Positions 10,792 through 21,455 of a stretch of DNA of 64,000 bases are shown here, piece after piece. The DNA is taken from assembly GCA_963747375.1 (NCBI GenBank), contig CAVVFL010000007.1, forward strand, positions 62,001 to 126,000, read 5' to 3'. The notes beneath the pieces were generated by a model, which was given only the letters and a program-made list of their open reading frames with translations, searched no databases and had not been told where the DNA came from. The number at the start of each line of letters is the position of its first letter. The stretch's first letter is position 1. Both the position numbers and the translations under genes were made by a program. The DNA comes from Sva-07 sp963747375 (GTDB lineage Bacteria > Actinomycetota > Acidimicrobiia > Acidimicrobiales > Ilumatobacteraceae).

Positions 10792-11013
10792 GTGGAACTC
10801 AGCCGTCGCACCTGGAACGCCGCCGTGAAGCTCGCCGTGATCATCTCGGTCACCGCAGCCATGCTCGCCGTCGCGATCTCCACCGCGGGCGACGTTCCGC
10901 AGGTCGCGATCGTGCTGCCGGTGATCGTCGTGGCGTTCGTCGCCAGCTGGATCCAGACGGGCCGGGTCCGGCGCGAGCCGCACCCCCTGCGCGTGCACCA
11001 TCACCACGGTTGA
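10792..11013 (+). CDS. Small two-span membrane protein, unrecognised
   Basis: This 73-residue protein begins at a GTG preceded by AGGAAC. It has two hydrophobic helices (about 11-31 and 36-54) joined by a short turn, and a basic C-terminal tail ending in a His-rich stretch (RVHHHHG). The tail is probably cytoplasmic. There is no family match by eye. It stands alone between the divergent mscL and the LLM oxidoreductase, with 55 bp to the latter. Confidence 0.6.
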   Translation: MELSRRTWNAAVKLAVIISVTAAMLAVAISTAGDVPQVAIVLPVIVVAFVASWIQTGRVRREPHPLRVHHHHG

Positions 11014-11068
11014 TACCTGGGTCCACCCCGGCTGACTCCGGCGATCAGGCCTGTGCCACGATCGACGC

Positions 11069-11972
11069 ATGAAGGTTCGCATCGGATACGGGCTCGGCAC
11101 ATCGACCGATCTGCACGGTCCGTCCTACGCCGTGGTCGTCGACACCCTGGAACAGCTCGGCTTCGACTCGTTGTGGCTGTCGGAACGAATCAGCGGGCCG
11201 GCGCCTGATCCGCTCGTCGCGATGGCCTTCGGGGCCGGCCGAACGACCAACCTGAAGTTCGGCACGTCGGTGATGGTGTTGCCGGGCCGCAACCCGGTCG
11301 TGCTCGCCAAGGAGTTGGCAACCCTCGCCACGATGTCGAACGGCCGACTCCTGCCTGCCTTCGGGCTGGGCGCCGTCGATCCGGTCGAACAGCAGGCATT
11401 CGGAGTCGAACGATCGGAGCGGGCCGCGTTGTTCGACGAGATGCTCGACGTGATGCGCCTGTGCTGGACCGGCCAACCGTTCACGCATCACGGCGACCGC
11501 TATCACTATGACGAGGTGACGGTGCTGCCCGCCCCGAAACGGATGGACGTGTGGCTCGGCGGCATTGCGCCGTCGGAACTCCGTCGGATCGGCCGGCTCG
11601 CCGACGGGTGGCTGCCGTCGTTCGTGACTCCCGCCGACGCCGAGGCCGGCCGCACAGTCGTCGAAGCGGTCTGCGCCGAGAACGACCGCGAGATCGAGGA
11701 CGACCACTTCGGTGTGCTCATTCCGTATTCGTTCGGTCCGATCCCCGAGCGCTTGCAGCGACGTGCTCGCCAAGCGGCGACCCGACCTCGATGACCCTGG
11801 CCAACTGGTACCGACGTCGTGGGACGAACTGACGGCGCTGATCAGACGATTCGTCGACATCGGGACGTCGAAGTTCGTCGTGCTCCCGCTCGTCGAGCCA
11901 GGTGGAGCCGACGGCTGGGTCGAGCACCTCACCGAGGCCGCCGACGTGCTCCTTCCCCTCGAAACCGGATGA
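11069..11972 (+). CDS. LLM-class, probable F420-dependent oxidoreductase (frameshifted)
   Basis: The first frame (11069 to about 11755) reads as a luciferase-like TIM-barrel enzyme: RIGYGLGTSTDL, WLSERISGPAPDP and the ELATLATMSNGRLLPAFGLG block. It then loses frame near 11755. The next frame continues with SDVLAKRRPDLDDP and a normal barrel end, stopping at 11972. Together they give about 300 residues, the family length. Actinobacterial members use reduced F420 as hydride donor. The substrate cannot be predicted. The frameshift is probably an indel error since the second part keeps family sense. Confidence 0.8.
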
Positions 11973-12060
11973 ACGAGACGCGGGTCTCTGACCCGACGTC
12001 TCATTCGTTCAGGATCCGTCAAGGACGGAACAGAACGGCGGACTGTGACGTCCAACACAC

Positions 12061-14309
12061 ATGAAGCGTGAACGGCTCATCGCACTGGCGCTCGCGGGCG
12101 CTCTCCTCGCCGTCACTGCGTGTAGCAGCGACGGGACGACATCGACCGATTCGACCACCCGGTCGACGACCGCGGTGCCATCGACGTCGGCGGCGGGTCC
12201 GACGACGAGCAACCCCACGACCCGGCCGCAGGGATTCGCGTCACGACTGGAGTTCTTCGGCGACTGTCCCGCCCTGCTCGACTACATGCAGACCGAGGCG
12301 TCGGCACGCGTCACCGCGTGGGGTCTCGGCGGCTACGGATACGCCGTCGGCGGCGATGTGCGTGTCGCCGAGACCAGTGCCGCCACCGACAGTGCGGGAG
12401 CTCCCGACGCTGCCGTCCCTGCGGCGCCGACCGCCGGGGTCGACTACTCGGGGACCAACACCCAGGAGGTGGGCGTCGACGAAGGCGACATCGTCGAGAC
12501 CGACGGAACGTTCGTCTACGTCGCCAACACCGACGGCCTCCGCATCGTGTCGGTCGCCGACGCCGAGGTCGTGGCGCAACCCGAGCTTCCTCAGGGTTCG
12601 CACCAACTCCTCCTCGACGGCAACCGGCTCGTCGTGGTCACGTCGAGTTGGTCGGGTTCACCCGACACGATCGTGTCGTTGTACGACGTGTCCGATCCGA
12701 CCGATCCCGTCACTGCTGCGACGCACACACCTCGAAGGCAACGTGGTGGCCACGCGTTCGATCGACGGTGTTGCTCGGCTCGTGATCTCCACGGCCTTCG
12801 ATCAGCGCCTCCCGTTCGTCCAGCCGAACCAGTTCGGCCTCGACGAGGAGTCGGCGCTCGCCCGCAACAAGCAGATCATCGCCGAGTCGAGCGTCGACGA
12901 CTGGCTCCCGCGTGAGTTCGACGAAGCAGGCGACGGCAGCTTCGGTCCGATGGCGACAGTGCTCGCGTGCGAGAACGTCGCCGCACCCGGTGAGTTCGCC
13001 GGACTGGGAGTGACGTGGATCGCGTCGATCGACATCCAGAGCGATGCCACCCCTGTCGGCTCGGCGGGCATCGTGTCCACCGGCGACACCGTCTACGCCT
13101 CCACCGACAACCTCTACATCGCGACGCAGAATTGGGACTGGCAGTGGGGCGGCCCCGTGCCGATGCCGATCGAGGGCGATGCGACAACCGTCGAGCCGTC
13201 CGCAGGCGCCGTCGGCGCACCGGAAGTGGCGGCGACACCCTCTACGTCTCCGTCAGACCCGACCATCGTGCCGGACACGACGGAGGTGACCGAGACCACG
13301 ACGATCACCGAATCGACCCCACCGCCCGACACCACCGAGGTCGCACCATCGACCACCGAGCCCGACGACGTCCAAGGTCCCCCACCGACATTGATCCACC
13401 AGTTCCAACTCGACGCAGCGCACCGGGGCCACCTACGTCGCTTCCGGCGAGGTCGAGGGCCGGCTGCTGAACCAGTTCGCCATGAGTGAGTACAACGGCG
13501 ATCTGCGGGTGGCGACCACCACCGACAACTGGGGGAACTTCGGCGACCAGAGCGAGTCGACGGTGTACGTGATGCGCCCGAACGGGACGGACCTCGAGGT
13601 CATCTCCTCGATCTCCGGCCTCGGCAAGGGCGAGCAGATCCAGGCCGTTCGCTTCATCGACAACGTCGGCTACGTGGTGACGTTCCGGCAGGTCGACCCG
13701 CTGTACGTGATCGATCTGTCGGATCCCGCCAACCCGGTGCTCGACGGAGAACTGAAGATCCCCGGCTACTCGGCCTACCTCCACCCGGTCGGCGACGGTC
13801 TGCTGCTCGGTGTCGGCCAGGACGCCACCGAGGACGGCCGCACGACCGGCACCCAGTTGAGCCTGTTCGACGTGAGCGATCCGAGCAATCCGCAGCGGAT
13901 CAGCACGCTGCCGATCGGTGGCCAGAGCGAGGTCGAGTGGGATCACAAGGCCTTCCTGTTCTGGCAACCCGACGGCACGATCGTGCTCCCGGTGTCACCC
14001 GGCTGGCAGAGCTGTGCTCCCGGTCTCGATTGCCTCGCCGACGGGATCAAAGGCCCCGGCGCCGGAGCGGTCGTCGCCGAGTTGAACGGACGTGAACTGA
14101 CGGCTCGCGGGGTCATCACTCACGAGGCCGCGAACGACCGGGGCGGCTGTTGGAATCCGCTGCAGCGCTCGATCGTGATCGGCGACGAACTGGTCACCGT
14201 CGGTCTCGACCAGATGAACTTCTCCGACCGCCAGACCCTCGAGTCCCGCGATTCGGTCAGCTGGGGCGACCCCGAACAGTACGGCTGCTACTGGTACTGG
14301 GAAGGCTGA
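12061..14309 (+). CDS. Secreted beta-propeller lipoprotein (twice frameshifted)
   Basis: The start at 12061 gives a lipoprotein signal with lipobox VTAC and a Ser/Thr-rich linker. Next comes a protein resembling the actinobacterial 'C-terminal beta-propeller' secreted family: VGVDEGDIVETDG, FVYVANTDGLRIV and VSLYDVSDPTDPV. The frame changes near 12730 (continuing as HLEGNVVATRSIDG) and again near 13430 (continuing as TYVASGEVEGRLL). The last part, with IQAVRFIDNVGYVVTFR and PLYVIDLSDPANP, ends at 14309. A Thr/Pro-rich insert lies at about 13240-13370. It probably sits on the cell surface; the binding partner is unknown. Total length is about 748 residues once the two indels are bridged. Confidence 0.8.
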
Positions 14310-14369
14310 CGCAGGCAGAGGTGACCAACGTCTCTCGCCGTCGGCCGCCGGTAGGTGAATAATCGGGGG

Positions 14370-14531
14370 ATGACCTACACGGAGAAGGCCGAGAAGCGCC
14401 TCTGCCCCACCTGTGGCCGCCCGTTCAAGCTCGGGGCCAGCTACGGCAGCCGCAACGGAGAACGTCTGCACATCCACTGCATCACGGCCCTCGAGACGAG
14501 AGACCAGCCGGTCCTCACGCGGGTCCACTGA
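14370..14531 (+). CDS. 53-residue zinc-finger-like protein
   Basis: The ATG at 14370 follows a G-rich stretch. The product has a C-x2-C pair in LCPTCGRPF (C12, C15) and an H-x-H-C group in LHIHCI (H34, H36, C37), enough to bind one zinc. The knuckle CPxCGRPF is typical of small zinc-ribbon or rubredoxin-like proteins that contact nucleic acid or protein. Basic and acidic residues are spread evenly and there is no signal peptide. Its 3' half overlaps the far end of the broken arylsulfotransferase frame on the other strand. No function is assigned. Confidence 0.6.
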   Translation: MTYTEKAEKRLCPTCGRPFKLGASYGSRNGERLHIHCITALETRDQPVLTRVH

Positions 14532-17323
14532 CGATCCAGCGGCAGGTGGCACGAGTCGTGTGACGTCAGCGGTGGGGTGACCGATCCGCCGGCGGTGGCG
14601 CGGAGTGTGGCGACGTCGAAGTCGCTCGGCGGGTACTTGACGGTGCGGTAGGAGTTGCCGCCGGCGGGGAGACCGATCGCCATGAGACGGGTGCCGTTCG
14701 GTGCGAGCTCCTCGACGATCGGCTGGAGCCCGGCCCCCCAGTTGACGAGCACCGAGCCGTCGTCTGCCTGCTGGACGCTGCCCAGCGTGTCGCCGGTGTA
14801 GGGCGCCGAGTTGCGGAACTCCCACAGCATCGTGGCGGTCGGACCGGACGGTCTCGTCGGTCGATGGCGTAGGCGACTGCCCGCGACTGGCGGCCAGGCA
14901 TGCCGGCCTGGTTGTCGAACATCATCAGCACGTTGCCGACGAGCCGAGCGTCGTGCGGACGCTTCGGTCCGCCGTAGGGATCACCGGGTCGGTGTATGGG
15001 TCGCCGACGATCCTCAGTTGCTTCGCGCCCCGGGCGTCGGTCGACGGTCGGCGTGCCGAGCGTCCACTCGACGTTTCCGGCGCACGATCCACGCGGAAGA
15101 CGCCGTCCATGTGGCGCGCCGTGACGACGTAGTCACCATTGGGCTGGCGGTCGATTGCGTTGATGTGGAACACGTCCCACCCGTCGGGAATCTGGAACCG
15201 AGGCGGAGGTTGCGACTGGTCGAAGTTGAGCGGGAACGTCGAGTCAGCGGATCGAAGTGCTCACTCATGGTCCAGTCGGCCAGGACTCCATGGATCGTGT
15301 TCCCGTTCGCGTCGACCTCCTGGATCACGCCGTCGGCGTACGTGTCCGATGCGGACCTGCCGGCATACACGGAAGCAGATCCGACACCGTCACGATCGGG
15401 TAGCTGATCAGGGCTCGTCGATTGCTCGGGACATCCGGGAAGCTCGATGTAGTCGTGGTGATCGGTCGGTAGCAGTCGAGCGCGGGGTTCGACGGTCTGG
15501 TGCTTGATCGTCCGGGGCCCTGCGAGGTTCGTGAGCCAGTACCCCTGGTTGGCATCGATGCCGAACGGTCCGTACGACGGGGTGAAGGCGAGGCGGCCGT
15601 CGGACAGCCGCTTGAGATCCATCATCGGCGCGGGTGTCCGTCTGTACCAGACCGGGGCGCCGTAGTTGTCGAGGATCATCAGGTACGGGCCGTTGAGCGC
15701 CGGGTTCGGGCTGACGAACCCGGATGTCGTCAGGTACCAGCCCGGCGTCGGATTGCCGGGACGCAGCACCTCGAGCCGGGGGAAGTCGAGGGGGACGCAG
15801 CGGAAGTGGTAGTCGCGCACCGTCCCCTGGCGGTTCGTCGACACGACCACCGGTTGATCCGTGCGCAGCGGGAAGCTCACCGAGCCGGTGCCCAGTGGCG
15901 TGGCGGCTCCTCCCGCGACCGACAGCGTCGCCGCCGTGAACGGCAACAGATCCGCATTCATCGAGACCGTCGCGGTGCCCGTCCCGGCACCGCACTCGAC
16001 GACATAGTCGGTGGCGACCGGGTTGAACGGCGGCCATGTCGGCTTGTCGAACGAGAGACGTTCGAGCGGCGACCCGGGCGGCGCCGTCATCACCGCGAAC
16101 ACGTCGACGATCAGATTCGTCTGCACCGACGACACGACGCAGACCCGCCGGTCGCCGCCGAGTTCGATCGCCGCCAGGTTCGTCGCCGCCTCGCCCCGCA
16201 CGTAGTTGAGCGTCGACACGTTGGGGACGGCACCTCCGCACGGATACGCGGTGAGGAATCCGGCGCCCGCGGCGTCCGTCGACACGAAGTTCAACATCAC
16301 CGCGGATGCGTCAGTGGCGTTCGCCAGCCCTTGCACGGGGTCGAAGGAACGCACCTCGCCCGCCGCGAGCGGCTGGAGCGGCCCACCGATGCCGTTGCGG
16401 CTGTCGACGACGCGACGCCCAGCGGTCGGCTCGACCACGGCGGCCGGCCCGAACGCCGGTGTCGGCGCGTAGTAGCCGGTGACGTCGACGATGACGTGGA
16501 CGGTCGTGTCGGCGATCACGCACAGCGTGTTGCCCGAGCCGAGCCCCACGATCGCACCGACCGCGCGAGCCTCGGAAGCGAAGAAGTTGACATTCGACGC
16601 GTTCGGTGCCGGTTGGCCGCACGGAAACGCCGTCATGTAGCCGGGCTGCACTGCGTTCGCCGCAGTGAGGTTGACGACCGCCGCAGCCGAGCCGGCCGGG
16701 ATCACCGAGGTCGGGATCCGCACCTCGCGCACCTGCAGCGGCACCAAGGGCGTCAAGCCGGGCTGGCGGCTGTCGTAGACACGCTGCGGTGCGATCGAAC
16801 CGAAACGGTTCGATCCCTCCGACCACCAACCGCCGAGGTCGATGATCAGGTCGGATCGACCGTGGCTGTAGACGCAGATCTGCCGGTTCGCGTCCGGGAT
16901 CGCGACCACGAGGTTCGGCGTGGCGAAGCCTGCCCGAGCGTTCAGATTCGACGTCTCCGGCCGTCCCGTTGCACACGGATACACCGTGAAATAGTCGGCC
17001 TCGCTGTTGACCGCCGTCATCGACAACGCCACCGCCTGCGCGTTCGAAGGGATGTCGGCCCCGACGCTCACGATCATCGTGCAGCCACGGTCGAGTGGCA
17101 CGTTCACGCCACCGATGTTGTTGCGCGTGTCGACCAGCCGGACCGGGTTGACCGGCGTGTAGCTCTGCATCGGTGGCGCGGTGACCGCACCGCCTGCAGG
17201 TTGTGGGTCACACGTGATGTCAGCCTTCGCCGCAGCAGCGGGCGAGGCGGGTCCGAGCATCAGGGGGGTGGCGACCGCGATCATGCTGAGAGCCAGCACG
17301 AGGCGTCCGACGACACGTCTCAT
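14441..17323 (-). CDS. Secreted arylsulfotransferase-like protein with three 'RLVDTR' modules (multiply frameshifted)
   Basis: The start at 17323 gives a clean signal peptide (MRRVVGRL... ending in PAAAA). Three modules of about 115 residues follow, each opening with an R(L/V)xD(T/S)R motif (PVRLVDTR, QRVYDSR, RRVVDSR) and closing with IVDV-type strands. They are common in secreted proteins of Acidimicrobiia. The rest resembles the arylsulfotransferase/ASST beta-propeller family: TPGWYLTTSGF, LMILDNYGAPVWYRR, TDHHDYIELPG, FHINAIDRQPNGDYVVTARHM and MLMMFDNQAG. At least four frameshifts lie between about 15250 and 14830. The true stop is uncertain; 14441 is the stop of the last plausible frame and it overlaps the convergent zinc-finger gene. 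The protein could be decayed or only badly assembled. Confidence 0.65.
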
Positions 17324-17408
17324 GGGCAGAGAAGGTAGTGCCGCCGCGCGCCGGCACAGCGTCGGCCCCCGGAGCGCTTCCCGATGTGCCTTGCGCATCC
17401 CGAGGGAT

Positions 17409-19104
17409 TCACGAGCGCTTCTGGATGTTGGCCCATTCGTCGCGGAGCCCGACCGTGCGATGGAACAGCATCGGCTGGTCAGGGTCGACGGCGAAGTAGC
17501 CGAGCCGCTCGAACTGGACGACCTGACCGGGTTCGGCGTCGGCCAATGCCGGTTCGACCTTGGCATCGCCGAGCACTTCTCGCGACTCGGGGTTCAGGTC
17601 GTCGAACGCGTCGCCCGTCGCGTCGCCGGGGATCTCCGCCGTGAACAGCCGGTCGTAGAGCGCCACGGTCGCGTCGACAGCGTGTGCCGCAGACACCCAG
17701 TGCATCGTCGACTTGACCTTGCGACCGTCGGACGCATTGCCGCCCCGGGTGTCGGGGTCGTAGGTCACCCGGACTTCGACGACGTTGCCGTCGGCATCGG
17801 TGTCGAAGTCGGTCGCCGTGACGAAGTACGCGCCGCGCAGACGTACCTCCTTGCCTGGCGAGAGCCGGAAGTACTTCGGGGCCGGCTCGGCCATGAAGTC
17901 CTCCTGCTCGATGAAGAACTCGCCGGTGAACGGCACCATGCGGGTGCCGTCGTCGGGGTTCTCGGGGTTGTTCTGCAACTCGACCAGTTCGACGACGGGC
18001 TCGCCGTGGTCGTCGGTCGGCCAGTTGGTGACGACCACCTTCAGCGGGCGCAACACGGCCATCCGGCGCAGGGCACGTTCGGTTGAGCTCGGTGCGAACG
18101 AACGATTCCAGCAGTTCGATCTGGTGACGGCTGTTGGTGCGCGACACGCCGATGAAGTTGCAGAACTCCCTGATCGCCGAGGCCGGGTAGCCGCGGCGGC
18201 GCAGCCCGCGCAGCGTCGGCATGCGCGGGTCGTCCCACCCGTCGACGGTGCCGTCCTCGACCAGTGTCGCCAGCCGCCGCTTCGACGTGACGGTGTGGGT
18301 CAACTCCAGCCGGGCGAACTCGGTCTGGCGCGGTTGCTCGAACGGCAACGGAAGCTGCTCGAGGTACCAGTCGTACAGCGCGCGGTGGCTGTCGAACTCC
18401 AGCGTGCACAGCGAATGGGTGACGCCTTCGATCGCGTCGCTCTGGCCGTGCGCCCAGTCGTAGGTGGGGTAGATGTTCCAGAGTGCACCGGTCCGATGGT
18501 GGTGCACGCCGCGGATGCGATACATGATCGGGTCGCGCAGCTGCATGTTCTCGTGCTGCATGTCGATCTTGGCCCGCAGGACCGCGGCGCCCTCGGGGAT
18601 CTCGCCGTCGCGCATGCGACGGAACAGTTCGAGATTCTCCTCGACCGGCCGGTCACGGAACGGGCTCTCGACACCCGGATTCCCGTAGCCGCCGCGCTGC
18701 GCGGAGATCGTCTCGCCGTCCTGCTCGTCGACGTAGGCGAGCCCCTTGGTGACGAGGAGTTCGGCCCAGTCGTAGAGCTGCTCGAAGTAGTCGCTCGCGT
18801 AGAGCGGCTCCCCCTCGATCGGATAGCCGAGCCACCCGAGGTCGGCGATGATGCCGTCGACGTAACTCGTGTCCTCGGTGTCGGGATTGGTGTCGTCGAA
18901 ACGCAGGTTGCAGACGCCGCCGAACTCCTCGGCGATGCCGAAGTCGACGGTGATCGCCTTGGCGTGCCCGATGTGGAGGTAGCCGTTCGGCTCGGGCGGG
19001 AAGCGGGTCTGCACACGACCACCGAAGGTGCCGCGTTCGTTGTCGACGACGACCAACTCGCGAACGAAGTTGGCGGCCGCAGGGAGGTCATCGGGTCGAG
19101 GCAT
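17409..19104 (-). CDS. glnS: Glutaminyl-tRNA synthetase (one frameshift)
   Basis: GlnRS charges tRNA-Gln with glutamine. The class I HIGH signature appears as PPEPNGYLHIGHAK, and the KMSKS-type loop as TVTSKRRL, both in GlnRS form. FDDTNPDTED, MYRIRGVHHHRTG and the YPTYDWAHGQSDAIEG block separate it from GluRS. The catalytic part runs from 19104 to about 18070. There the frame changes and the C-terminal anticodon-binding beta-barrels continue as LRPLKVVVTNWP and end at 17409. Length after bridging is about 565 residues, normal for the family. Many actinobacteria lack GlnRS and amidate Glu-tRNA-Gln instead, so its presence is notable. Confidence 0.92.
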
Positions 19105-19184
19105 GAGTGAGAGACAGTATGGACGACGGTCCGCCCGACGACTCGACCGATTCGCGATCCCGCCCTCGGGCGTAGGGTGGAACC

Positions 19185-20033
19185 GTGAGTTCGGAGTGGT
19201 CAGCTCGTTCCGCCGTCGTCGGCCTCGACGGCTCGACCGGCTCGCTCGCAGCGCTCGAATGGGTCTGCCGGTCCACAGCTCCCGCCGACGTCGTCCACGC
19301 CGTGCACATTCGAGCAGACGACTCCACTCGAGTCGATCTCGACGCCTGGGTGGCAGCCGCAACGACGGGCGAGACGATCGTGCGCACCCTGTCGCGGGTC
19401 GGCGCGTGCGCCGACGAGCTGCTTCGAGTCGTCGACGAGTTCGACGCACAGGTCCTCTCGGTGGGCCGGCACTCCGGACGCATGCCGCATCGCCTCGGGC
19501 GAACCACGATGCAGTTGCTCGAGCATGCCCGCTGCCCCATCGCGATCGTCGGTGACCAGATGCCTGTTGCGCCGACGAACACCGTCGTGGCCGGCGTCGG
19601 GCATGGACCGGCAACTCGCGCAGCGCTTCGATGGGCCGCCGACTACGCCGCAGCGAACAGCACGGCACTGAGGCTGATCCGCGCCGTACCGAACCGACCC
19701 GTCTTCCGAAGCGATGGTCTCCTCGACGTGATGGCCTGGTACATCGACCGCGACATGGCGACCGCTTGGGCGCTCGACGACCTCCAATCGGCGGCGGATT
19801 CGATCGAGCGGTCGATGAACGACGGCATGCCGATCGCCTGGTCTGTGTCACACGGATCACCCGCTCGGGTCCTCACCGAGGAGGGTGCCTCGGCGTCACT
19901 TCTCGTCGTCGGGTTGCACGAGGACGCCGGCGCGCCAGACGGGGACCACGACGTCCCCCACTGGCTCCATCATGCGATCACCCACGCTCCGTGCCCGGTC
20001 GTGGTCGTCCCGGTCGCGACACCGAGAACTTGA
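19185..20033 (+). CDS. Tandem universal stress protein (UspA family)
   Basis: The 282-residue protein has two Usp folds, about 1-130 and 135-280. The first has VGLDGSTGSLAALEW and GRHSGRMPHRLGRTT, close to the G-2x-G-9x-G(S/T) ATP-binding signature. The second keeps AALRWAADYA and LLVVGLHEDAG but lacks a clear nucleotide loop, so it may be degenerate. Tandem Usp proteins in actinobacteria respond to hypoxia, starvation or redox stress. The GTG start at 19185 is 80 bp from the divergent glnS start. The TTGACA promoter of the next gene overlaps its stop region. Confidence 0.88.
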   Translation: MSSEWSARSAVVGLDGSTGSLAALEWVCRSTAPADVVHAVHIRADDSTRVDLDAWVAAATTGETIVRTLSRVGACADELLRVVDEFDAQVLSVGRHSGRMPHRLGRTTMQLLEHARCPIAIVGDQMPVAPTNTVVAGVGHGPATRAALRWAADYAAANSTALRLIRAVPNRPVFRSDGLLDVMAWYIDRDMATAWALDDLQSAADSIERSMNDGMPIAWSVSHGSPARVLTEEGASASLLVVGLHEDAGAPDGDHDVPHWLHHAITHAPCPVVVVPVATPRT

Positions 20034-20065
20034 CACGAACATCGTTCTTCACCAATATTGGTGTG
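20030..20065 (+). promoter_or_regulatory. Leaderless promoter with palindromic operator for the ArsR gene
   Basis: TTGACA at 20030-20035 and CAATAT at 20053-20058 are spaced by 17 bases. The start codon GTG at 20065 falls just where transcription would begin, so the mRNA would be leaderless. A perfect 12-bp palindrome ACCAATATTGGT (20051-20062) covers the -10 box and is a good candidate for autoregulation by the ArsR protein. Confidence 0.55.
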
Positions 20066-20409
20066 TGACGATATTCGCAGCGGTAGCCGAACCCAAACGA
20101 CGGGAGATACTCGATCTGCTTCGCGAGGGTGAGCAGCCGGCAGGTTCGATCGTGGACCGGATCGGTCTTGCGCAGCCCACCGTCTCGCAGCACCTCAAAG
20201 TGTTGCGAGAAGCCGGCTTGGTGGTCGTACGGGCCGATGCCAATCGCCGTGTCTACCGTCTGCGTCCCGACGCGCTGCTCGAACTCGACGCCTGGCTCGA
20301 TCCCTACCGCCGGCTCTGGGCCGGGCGTCTCGATGCACTCGAACACCATCTCGACGCGCTCGACCAGAACCCAGACCTCATCGATCAACAGAAGGGCAAC
20401 ACCCCGTGA
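20065..20409 (+). CDS. ArsR-family transcriptional regulator
   Basis: This 114-residue winged-helix protein begins FAAVAEPKRREILDLL and has the recognition segment LAQPTVSQHLKVLREAGLV, the standard ArsR/SmtB helix-turn-helix. No metal-binding CxC motif is visible, so it belongs to the metal-independent group that is often fused or paired with SRPBCC genes. The GTG at 20065 is chosen because it sits at the predicted transcription start. Its stop overlaps the GTG of the SRPBCC gene (GTGA), so the two are translated together. The palindrome on its own promoter suggests autorepression. Confidence 0.92.
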   Translation: MTIFAAVAEPKRREILDLLREGEQPAGSIVDRIGLAQPTVSQHLKVLREAGLVVVRADANRRVYRLRPDALLELDAWLDPYRRLWAGRLDALEHHLDALDQNPDLIDQQKGNTP

Positions 20410-20930
20410 CCGACCCACAGCATCCACTCGGCCAGATCAAACGCGACAGCGACGGCGTCAGCCTGCATTTCGAGCGACAGCTGTCCCATCCACCCGAACG
20501 CGTGTGGCGGGCGCTGACCGAGAGCGACCAACTCCGGCACTGGATGCCGTGTGACATCGTGGGTCCGCGGGAGGCCGGAGCCGAGGTCGTCGTTCCGTTC
20601 TGGGACGACGTGGCAGCGAAGTACAGCATCGACGACCCCGTCCTCACCGGACGCATCGTCACCTGGGCTCCCTATCGCTGCTTCGCGTGGGAGTGGGACG
20701 ACGAACTCCTGACCTACGAACTCGAACCCACGCCCACCGGCACCCGGCTCACGCTGGTCGTCCGCCTCGGATCCAAGAGTCCGGGGGCCGATCAGGTGGG
20801 GGCCGGATATCACACGTGCCTCGACCACCTCGTCGCGCTCGTCGAGACCGATGATCCACCGCTCTTCATCGACGCCGACCCCGGCCCGTACGAGATCTTG
20901 TACGCCGCCCTGGACGAGCAGGCGCGCTGA
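20406..20930 (+). CDS. SRPBCC / AHSA1-like domain protein
   Basis: The 174-residue protein has the AHSA1-type START fold: FERQLSHPPERVWRALTESDQLRHWM near the N-terminus, then GRIVTWAPYRCFAWEWDDE and the closing helix after TRLTLVVRLG. The fold makes a hydrophobic pocket for lipids or aromatic ligands. ArsR + SRPBCC pairs are very common in actinobacteria, and the SRPBCC partner is usually a stress or detoxification protein of unknown ligand. It overlaps the arsR stop by four bases. A convergent HxlR gene ends 38 bp downstream. Confidence 0.9.
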   Translation: MTDPQHPLGQIKRDSDGVSLHFERQLSHPPERVWRALTESDQLRHWMPCDIVGPREAGAEVVVPFWDDVAAKYSIDDPVLTGRIVTWAPYRCFAWEWDDELLTYELEPTPTGTRLTLVVRLGSKSPGADQVGAGYHTCLDHLVALVETDDPPLFIDADPGPYEILYAALDEQAR

Positions 20931-20968
20931 CCGAGACCGTACTCACGAGGCGCGCAGGCCGATGAGGT

Positions 20969-21430
20969 TCACACGTGGTCGGGGTGACCGGGGCCGAACC
21001 TGGCTCGGACCTCTCGGACGTCGATCGGTTCGGCGCATTCGCTGCACACCACCACTGCGTGCATGTCGTGGTCGCAGGTGGTGTGGTGGAGCACGAGCGG
21101 CGTTCCTTCGGGACCGGTCAGCCAGCGGTCTCCCCACGCGGCCATCGCCGCGAGGATCGGATAGACCTCCCGGCCCTTCTCCGTCAGGCGGTACTCGTCG
21201 CGCGGGGGATGCTCCTGATAGGAGACGCGCTGGAGGATGCCTTCGTCGACCAAGCGGTTCAAGCGCAGGCTGAGGATGTTGCGTCCGATGCCGAGCGCTC
21301 GTTGGAAGTCCTCGAAGCGACGGGTGCCGAGGCAGGCCTGGCGGATCAGCAGCAGGTTCCAATGATCGCCGAGGACGTCAGCGCTGCGCGCGATCGTGCA
21401 CGGCCATCCCGATGTGTCGGTCCGCTTCAT
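20969..21430 (-). CDS. HxlR-family transcriptional regulator
   Basis: This 153-residue MarR-like winged-helix protein shows the HxlR signature: WPCTIARSADVLGDHWNLLL with the conserved Cys, then RRFEDFQRALGIGRNILSLRLNRL and the wing YQEHPPRDEYRLTEKGRE. The C-terminal part adds a Cys/His group (TTCDHDMHAVVVCSEC) that may bind metal or sense thiol stress. It is divergent from the crotonase gene; the 63-bp gap holds an inverted repeat (21456-21496) that could be its operator. It therefore probably controls the crotonase/Mo-enzyme unit. Confidence 0.92.
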   Translation of the reverse strand: MKRTDTSGWPCTIARSADVLGDHWNLLLIRQACLGTRRFEDFQRALGIGRNILSLRLNRLVDEGILQRVSYQEHPPRDEYRLTEKGREVYPILAAMAAWGDRWLTGPEGTPLVLHHTTCDHDMHAVVVCSECAEPIDVREVRARFGPGHPDHV

Positions 21431-21455
21431 GGAGACCAGACTACACCGAGGGTTG

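Noticed and set aside
15500..17338. Long plus-strand open frame opposite the RLVDTR-module gene
   Set aside because: Arg/His-rich translation typical of a shadow frame in high-GC DNA; no domain.
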